A program made the position numbers and the translations under genes. Below the pieces are notes generated by a model. It saw only the letters and a program-made list of their open reading frames with translations, did not search any database and was not told the origin of the DNA. This document shows positions 59,935-64,000 of a DNA stretch of 64,000 nt, piece by piece. Origin of the DNA: Streptomyces sp. NBC_01463. Its GTDB lineage: Bacteria > Actinomycetota > Actinomycetes > Streptomycetales > Streptomycetaceae. The stretch's first letter is position 1. Each line of letters opens with the position of its first letter. The stretch is taken from positions 1,550,001 through 1,614,000 of the forward strand of contig CP109468.1 in assembly GCA_036227345.1 (NCBI GenBank), written 5' to 3'.

Positions 59935-59977
59935 TAGTTCACTACGTGATTTAAGAAGTGAACTATGCGGGTGTCAA
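59935..59977 (-). promoter_or_regulatory. Promoter and overlapping operator of the GH16-GH18 operon
   Basis: On the minus strand, consensus TTGACA (59977-59972), 17 bp, TTAAAT (59954-59949), with a predicted start near 59942. A perfect 9-bp inverted repeat, TAGTTCACT (59935-59943) and AGTGAACTA (59957-59965), covers the -10 and part of the spacer. This is the classical position for a repressor such as LacI or GntR. The remaining intergenic sequence to 60275 shows a small hairpin at 60044-60067 and nothing else recognised. Confidence 0.65.
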
Positions 59978-60275
59978 GACCTTGGTACATACCACTGGCC
60001 GACCACCCGAGATGCGCCCCCGGAGTGCGAAAACGCCCGCACTCCTCCGGTTTCACCCGGCCGGAGGGCGGACCCACCGACCAAGAGTCGAAGTGACGGA
60101 ACCGGCTGGAGCCGCCCCGGCCTGCAGACTTTCGCGGAATGTCCACGGGACGGCGCCACCGCCGGAACGCCCCGTTCCGCACGCCGCCGGCGGACTAAAT
60201 GTCGCGGCGGTGACGTTATGACTGGCCGGAGCCGATTCGTAGGCATGGGCACCGGGCTGAACTGGAGGCATGGCT

Positions 60276-61340
60276 GTGCACGGTGAGTACAAGGTCCCCG
60301 GCGGCAAACTGGTCGTGGTGGACCTGGATGTCCGGGGCGGGGCACTGCGGGACGTACGGGTGGCGGGCGACTTCTTCCTGGAGCCGGACGAGGCGATCCT
60401 CGCGATCGACGCGGCGCTGGAGGGGGCTCCGGCCACCACGGACACGGTGGGGCTGGCGGCCCGGGTCGACGCGGCCCTCCCCGCCTCGACGGTGATGCTG
60501 GGTCTCACCTCGGAGGGCGTGGCCGTCGCCGTACGCCGGGCGCTGGCGCACGCCACGGGGTGGAGCGACTACGACTGGCAGCTCATCCATGACGCGCCGC
60601 AGTCCCCCGCCCTCCACATGGCTCTCGACGAGGTCATCACGGCCGAGGTCGCCGCGGGCCGTCGGCCGCCGACGCTGCGGGTGTGGGAGTGGGACTCCCC
60701 CGCGGTGATCATCGGCAGCTTCCAGTCGCTGCGCAACGAGGTCGACCCGGCCGGAGTCGAGCGGCACGGGGTCACGGTGGTGCGGCGCGTCTCCGGGGGC
60801 GGCGCGATGTTCGCGGAGCCGAGCAGCACCATCACGTACTCGCTGGCGGTGCCCCAGTCCCTCGTCTCCGGGCTGTCCTTCGCCGACAGTTACGCCTACC
60901 TCGACGACTGGGTGCTGGAAGCGCTGGGCGACATGGGCATCAAGGCCTGGTACCAGCCCCTGAACGACATCGCGACCGAGGTCGGGAAGATCGCCGGTGC
61001 GGCGCAGAAGCGTGTGGTGGGGCCGGACGGGGGGCCCGGGGCGGTGCTGCACCACGTGACGATGTCGTACGACATCGACGCCGACAAGATGCTCGACGTC
61101 CTGCGCATCGGCAAGGAGAAGATGTCCGACAAGGGCACGAAGAGCGCCAAGAAGCGCGTCGACCCCCTGCGCCGGCAGACGGGGCTTCCCCGGCGGACCG
61201 TCATCGAGCGGATGATCGAGTCGTTCCGCAACCGGCACGGTCTCAGCCGCGGCGCGGTGACCCCTGAGGAGCTGGCCCTGGCCGAGGAGCTCGTCCGCAC
61301 CAAGTTCGGCACGGCCGAGTGGACCGCCCGGGTGCCGTAG
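60276..61340 (+). CDS. Lipoate-protein ligase family protein with N-terminal accessory domain
   Basis: This is a 354-aa protein. The N-terminal about 95 residues (EYKVPGGKLVVVDLDV, DFFLEPDEAILAIDAAL) resemble the lipoate-ligase accessory domain. The rest is a BPL/LplA catalytic domain with RVWEWDSPAVIIGSFQS, the RRVSGGGAMF adenylate loop and KIAGAAQKR, which supplies the catalytic Lys. It would attach lipoate or octanoate to E2 or GcvH proteins, but the order accessory-then-catalytic is the reverse of E. coli LplA. GTG 60276 was preferred, because GGAGG at 60264-60268 is 7 bp away and the ATG at 60270 only one base away. Confidence 0.86.
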   Translation: MHGEYKVPGGKLVVVDLDVRGGALRDVRVAGDFFLEPDEAILAIDAALEGAPATTDTVGLAARVDAALPASTVMLGLTSEGVAVAVRRALAHATGWSDYDWQLIHDAPQSPALHMALDEVITAEVAAGRRPPTLRVWEWDSPAVIIGSFQSLRNEVDPAGVERHGVTVVRRVSGGGAMFAEPSSTITYSLAVPQSLVSGLSFADSYAYLDDWVLEALGDMGIKAWYQPLNDIATEVGKIAGAAQKRVVGPDGGPGAVLHHVTMSYDIDADKMLDVLRIGKEKMSDKGTKSAKKRVDPLRRQTGLPRRTVIERMIESFRNRHGLSRGAVTPEELALAEELVRTKFGTAEWTARVP

Positions 61341-61363
61341 GACCGGTGGTCCGCCCCGGGCCA

Positions 61364-62323
61364 CTACGGCGTCAGGACCACCCGCCGGCCCGGGTCGACC
61401 GGGGTGTTCCAGGCCTGTTCGACCTGGTCCAGCGGCACCGGAAGGACGTCCACGGCCAGCGTTCCGGCGGCGATCTCCTGGGCCAGGGAGGGCAGTTCGG
61501 CGAGAATGCCGGCGGTGGTCAGCGAACCCTGGCCGCTGCCCATGATGTTCAGGTTCCCCGCGCGCAGCAGGAACGACGGCAGGGTGATCTCCTGGCCGGC
61601 CATGGAGCCGATCTGGATCCAGGCCAGGGCCTTGGCGCGGTCGCTCCGGGCGGTGAGCAGCGCGGTCATGGCCAGGACCGCGGGCGGACCCCACAGGTAG
61701 TCCAGCACCACATCGGCATCGGCGGCGGCGCGGCCGAGCCGGTCGGCCACGTCCCGGTCGTCGCCGTCGAGCGCGACCACCTCGTCCGCCCCGAGCCCCT
61801 TCAGCAGGGCGAGCCGCCCCGGGTCGCGGCCCGCACCGATGACGCGGGCGGCGCCGAGGTGCCGGGCGATCCGGACGGCGAGCTGTCCGGCGTTGCCGGT
61901 GGCGCCCATGACCAGGACGGTGCCGCCGGGGCGGAAGGAGACCCGGCGGCGCAGCGCGACCCAGGAGGACATGCCGGGGTTCATGGCCGCCGCGACGGCG
62001 GCCGGGTCGGTTCCGGCCGGCAGGGCGACGGCCCGGCGCCGGTCGACGACGGCCCGCTCGGCCATGGTGCCCGGCGCGGAGTCCGCGGCGACGAAGTAGA
62101 GCAGTTCACCGTCCGGCGTGCGGCCGACGGCGTCGATGCCGGGGACGAGCGGCAGGGTGCCGTCGGAGGTGTAGTGGCTGCCGTCGGCGGCCGAGCGCAC
62201 CCGGGGGTGCAGTCCCGCCGCCAGCACGTCGACGAGGACCTGGTGCTCCCCGGAGGCGACGGGGTCGGGGACGGTGTCGTAGCGGGGCGGTGCGTCGAAG
62301 GAGTGGACGACTGCGGCATGCAT
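61364..62323 (-). CDS. Zinc-independent alcohol dehydrogenase/quinone oxidoreductase family protein
   Basis: This 319-aa MDR-superfamily protein has the NADPH fold VLVMGATGNAGQLAVRIARHLGA and the PGIDAVGR loop. The catalytic-zinc Cys and His residues of true alcohol dehydrogenases are missing (LHPRVRSAADGSHY), so it is a quinone-oxidoreductase-like enzyme. The substrate is unknown. GGGAG lies about 8 bp before ATG 62323. It is divergent from a MarR gene, with an 18-bp palindrome between them, so it is probably MarR-controlled. It is convergent with the lipoate-ligase gene (23-bp gap). Confidence 0.87.
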   Translation of the reverse strand: MHAAVVHSFDAPPRYDTVPDPVASGEHQVLVDVLAAGLHPRVRSAADGSHYTSDGTLPLVPGIDAVGRTPDGELLYFVAADSAPGTMAERAVVDRRRAVALPAGTDPAAVAAAMNPGMSSWVALRRRVSFRPGGTVLVMGATGNAGQLAVRIARHLGAARVIGAGRDPGRLALLKGLGADEVVALDGDDRDVADRLGRAAADADVVLDYLWGPPAVLAMTALLTARSDRAKALAWIQIGSMAGQEITLPSFLLRAGNLNIMGSGQGSLTTAGILAELPSLAQEIAAGTLAVDVLPVPLDQVEQAWNTPVDPGRRVVLTP

Positions 62324-62393
62324 GAGGGTTCTCCCGTCCGGCCCTCGGCACTGGGGGCCGGGGCACGAGGGTGCGACTGCCGCCACCATCTGG

Positions 62394-62451
62394 TTTGCGG
62401 CACGTACTACTTTCAAAAGTAGTTTGCGCCACGTACCAAGTCAACTAGACT
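62394..62451. promoter_or_regulatory. Divergent promoter region with MarR operator
   Basis: ACTACTTT-CA-AAAGTAGT (62406-62423) has perfect 8-bp arms. It is flanked by direct repeats TTTGCGGCACGTA (62394-62406) and TTTGCGCCACGTA (62423-62435). Toward marR, TTGCGC (62424-62429), 16 bp, TAGACT (62446-62451) ends 7 bp before the ATG. Toward the oxidoreductase, TTGAAA (62417-62412, minus) can serve as -35. Binding would block both promoters. Confidence 0.65.
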
Positions 62452-62458
62452 CGCCTCC

Positions 62459-62941
62459 ATGACCACCGAACCCACCCCCGCGGGCCTCGCCGACGACCAG
62501 CCCCTCGACACGGTGGATGCCCTGGTGCAGCTGTCCTTCCTGGTCCAGCGCGTCCTGACCGCCGTGGGCGGCGAGCACGACCTGTCGGTCATCCAGATCC
62601 GGCTGCTGGGCATCCTGCGCGACCGGCAGGCCGGAATGCTCGAACTCGGCGGTCACCTCGGCCTGGACAAGTCCTCCATGACCGGGCTCGTCGCCCGCGC
62701 CGAGAAGCGCGGCCTGGTCAGGCGCTCCCCCTCCCCGCACGACGGCCGCGCCGTGCTGGTCTCGCTCACCCCTCTCGGTGCCGAGCTGACCGCCGGGGCC
62801 GCCGACGAGATCGGCCGCCGCGTCACCGCGCTCACCGCGCACCTGCCCCCCGGCGAGCGCGAGGTGCTCACCCGGCTCGCCGGCACGCTCGTCTCCGGAT
62901 CGGCTCACCGCTCGCGCGGCGTGACGAGCCCCGACTCATAG
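62459..62941 (+). CDS. MarR family transcriptional regulator
   Basis: This 160-aa regulator has a winged-helix region at about residues 45-105 (LSVIQIRLLGILRDRQAGMLELGGHLGLDKSSMTGLVARAEKRGLV read in parts, then the SPHDGRAVLVSLT wing). It lacks a Shine-Dalgarno sequence; TAGACT ends 7 bp before the ATG, so the transcript is probably leaderless. It should repress itself and the divergent oxidoreductase through the 62406-62423 palindrome. Its 3' end overlaps that of the convergent response-regulator gene by 37 bp. Confidence 0.9.
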   Translation: MTTEPTPAGLADDQPLDTVDALVQLSFLVQRVLTAVGGEHDLSVIQIRLLGILRDRQAGMLELGGHLGLDKSSMTGLVARAEKRGLVRRSPSPHDGRAVLVSLTPLGAELTAGAADEIGRRVTALTAHLPPGEREVLTRLAGTLVSGSAHRSRGVTSPDS

Positions 62942-63588
62942 GCGAAGACGACCAGTTGGGCCCGGTCCCGGGCACCGAGCTTGGTCATGGCGCGGCTGAT
63001 GTGCGTCTTGGCGGTGAACGGGCTGATGACCATGTGCGCGGCGATCTCCTCGTTCGTCAGCCCGCGGGCCGCCAGCGCGCTGACCTCCCGCTCCCGGCGG
63101 GTCAGGGTCTCGAAGCCCGGCGCGGTCGCCCGGTCGGGCGGCCGGGCGACGAACTCGCCGATCAGACGGCGGGTGACGGCGGGCGAGAGCAGGGCGTCGC
63201 CGCGGGCCGCGACGTGGACGGCCCGCAGCAGTTCGGCGGGCTCGGTGTCCTTGAGCAGAAAGCCCGCGGCCCCGGCGCGCAGCGCGTCGAACACGTACTC
63301 GTCCAGACCGTAGTTGGTCAGGATCACCACATGGACCCCGCACAGCAGCGGGTCGGCGGCGATCGCCCGGGTGGCCTCGATGCCCGTCATCACCGGCATC
63401 TGTACGTCGACGAGGGCGACGTCCGGGGTGTGCAGCCGGGCCAGCTCCACGCCCTCGCGGCCGTCCGCGGCCTCGCCGACCACCTCGATGCCGTCCTCCG
63501 CGTCGAGCAGCGCCCGGAAGCCGGCCCGCATGAGGGCCTGGTCGTCGACGATGAGCACCCGGACCGGGGCGCCGTCCTCCTCGTTCAC
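62905..63588 (-). CDS. NarL/LuxR-family response regulator
   Basis: This 227-aa protein has a receiver domain (residues 8-125) with VLIVDDQALMRAG, the phospho-acceptor Asp in VALVDVQMPVMTG and Lys in FLLKDTEP. The C-terminal LuxR HTH is LTRREREVSALAARGLTNEEIAAHM. The third segment SPFTAKTHISRAMTKLGARDR is the recognition part. GTG 63588 overlaps the stop of the histidine kinase gene, so they form one two-component unit. The target genes are unknown. Confidence 0.93.
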   Translation of the reverse strand: MNEEDGAPVRVLIVDDQALMRAGFRALLDAEDGIEVVGEAADGREGVELARLHTPDVALVDVQMPVMTGIEATRAIAADPLLCGVHVVILTNYGLDEYVFDALRAGAAGFLLKDTEPAELLRAVHVAARGDALLSPAVTRRLIGEFVARPPDRATAPGFETLTRREREVSALAARGLTNEEIAAHMVISPFTAKTHISRAMTKLGARDRAQLVVFAYESGLVTPRER

Positions 63589-64000
63589 GCGGCGGATCCG
63601 GCGCTGTGCAGCGGCAGTTCGGCGTGGACGGAGAAGCCGCCGGCCGGACGCGGGGCGGCGGCCAGGGTGCCGCCGAGCGCGGTGACGCGCTCCCGCATAC
63701 CGGTGAGGCCGGTGCCCGCGGTGACGGAGTCGCCCGGGGCGCAGGGGCCGTGGTCGTCGACGTGCACGGTCAGGGCGTCCGGCCCGTAGGCGAGCCGGAC
63801 GGTGGTCGGGGCCCGGTCGGCGTGCCTGGCCACATTGGTGAGTGCCTCCTGCACGATGCGGTAAGCGGCATGGTCCACGGACACAGGGAGGGGCCTTTCC
63901 TCGCCGCTGACGGTGAGCGCGAGCGCGATGCCGGCGCTGCGGGCCCGTTCGGCGAGTTCACCGATCCGGTCGAGCCCGGTGCCGGGTTCGACGACGTCGG
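63585..64000 (-). CDS. Sensor histidine kinase, NarL-associated type (partial)
   Basis: This is the C-terminal 137 residues of a kinase whose 5' end lies beyond the window. The HATPase_c domain shows the N-box YRIVQEALTNVARHA, the D-box VHVDDHGP and the GTGLTGMRERVTALGG G-box, as in two-component kinases of the HisKA_3/NarX type. The reading frame is open to the last base of the window. It pairs with the overlapping response regulator. Confidence 0.9.
   Translation of the reverse strand, partial: DVVEPGTGLDRIGELAERARSAGIALALTVSGEERPLPVSVDHAAYRIVQEALTNVARHADRAPTTVRLAYGPDALTVHVDDHGPCAPGDSVTAGTGLTGMRERVTALGGTLAAAPRPAGGFSVHAELPLHSAGSAA

Noticed and set aside
59981..59996. DasR (dre)-like site AGTGGT-N4-ACCAAG near the chitinase operon
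   Set aside because: It matches only about 11 of 16 consensus positions and lies upstream of the -35; too weak to claim.
59906..60275. Small open frames in the GH16-lipoate-ligase gap
   Set aside because: No RBS, no conserved-looking sequence, and Arg/Pro-rich composition typical of non-coding GC-rich DNA.

Overview
The window is a chromosomal segment of a high-GC actinomycete, almost certainly a Streptomyces. The coding DNA is strongly biased to G/C third positions, and many start codons are GTG. Cistrons often overlap by ATGA or GTGA. The crotonyl-CoA carboxylase/reductase (ccr)-meaA-psd-pssA gene order and the secreted RICIN-tagged glycan hydrolases are typical of that genus. I see no tRNA, rRNA, CRISPR array, insertion sequence or prophage.

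Layout. (1) 1-3.7 kb: a radical-SAM protein of the Rv2578c/spore-photoproduct-lyase-like type behind a LexA-like SOS box, a secreted tripeptidyl aminopeptidase-type hydrolase, and a HEAT-repeat protein. (2) 4-16.7 kb: a carbon-metabolism block. A two-domain 3-hydroxyacyl-CoA dehydrogenase and a TetR regulator are followed, after an Mrr-like nuclease and a GNAT acetyltransferase, by ccr, meaA (ethylmalonyl-CoA mutase), a CoA-ester lyase, a MaoC hydratase and an acyl-CoA dehydrogenase. These five are the core of the ethylmalonyl-CoA pathway. Phosphatidylserine decarboxylase and synthase follow, then a strong terminator. (3) 16.8-24.4 kb: a membrane-anchored TPR-CHAT protease-like protein, a convergent three-gene membrane module, a lipoprotein gene with an in-frame TGA, and a Ser/Thr kinase fused to an extracellular ligand-binding domain. 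(4) 24.6-27 kb: a secreted beta-helix enzyme, probably an alpha-1,3-glucanase. (5) 27-33 kb: a complete branched-chain-amino-acid-type ABC operon with an 18-bp perfect palindrome at its 5' end and a divergent PucR-like regulator. (6) 33-45.7 kb: glycerate kinase, NUDIX, a CGNR regulator divergent from an alpha/beta hydrolase, a Mn-sensing yybP-ykoY riboswitch before a GDT1-family transporter, an alkylation-repair pair (Ada-AlkA fusion plus Ogt), a UBP zinc finger, a macrodomain protein, a CrtI-like oxidoreductase and several small enzymes and regulators. (7) 45.7-53.2 kb: a five-gene oligopeptide ABC operon feeding into a cytoplasmic gamma-glutamyltransferase. (8) 53.4-60 kb: a four-gene secreted hydrolase operon (GH16, GH18, beta-helix protein, ThuA protein), all with RICIN/CBM13 modules, behind one clear promoter that overlaps an inverted repeat. 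(9) 60.3-64 kb: a lipoate-ligase-family protein, an oxidoreductase/MarR divergent pair with an 18-bp palindromic operator, and a NarL-type two-component system running off the window.

How the parts fit. Region 2 would convert acetyl-CoA/crotonyl-CoA into ethylmalonyl-CoA and on to glyoxylate and propionyl-CoA, which supports C2 assimilation and polyketide extender supply. Regions 4 and 8 together cover alpha-1,3-glucan, beta-1,3-glucan and chitin, the main fungal wall polymers. Region 7 looks like uptake and intracellular hydrolysis of gamma-glutamyl peptides. The most unusual items are the CHAT protein, the kinase/binding-protein fusion next to a lipoprotein interrupted by TGA, several well-formed but unassigned palindromic operators, and a set of apparently leaderless genes. 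All family assignments come from reading motifs by eye; no database search was run.
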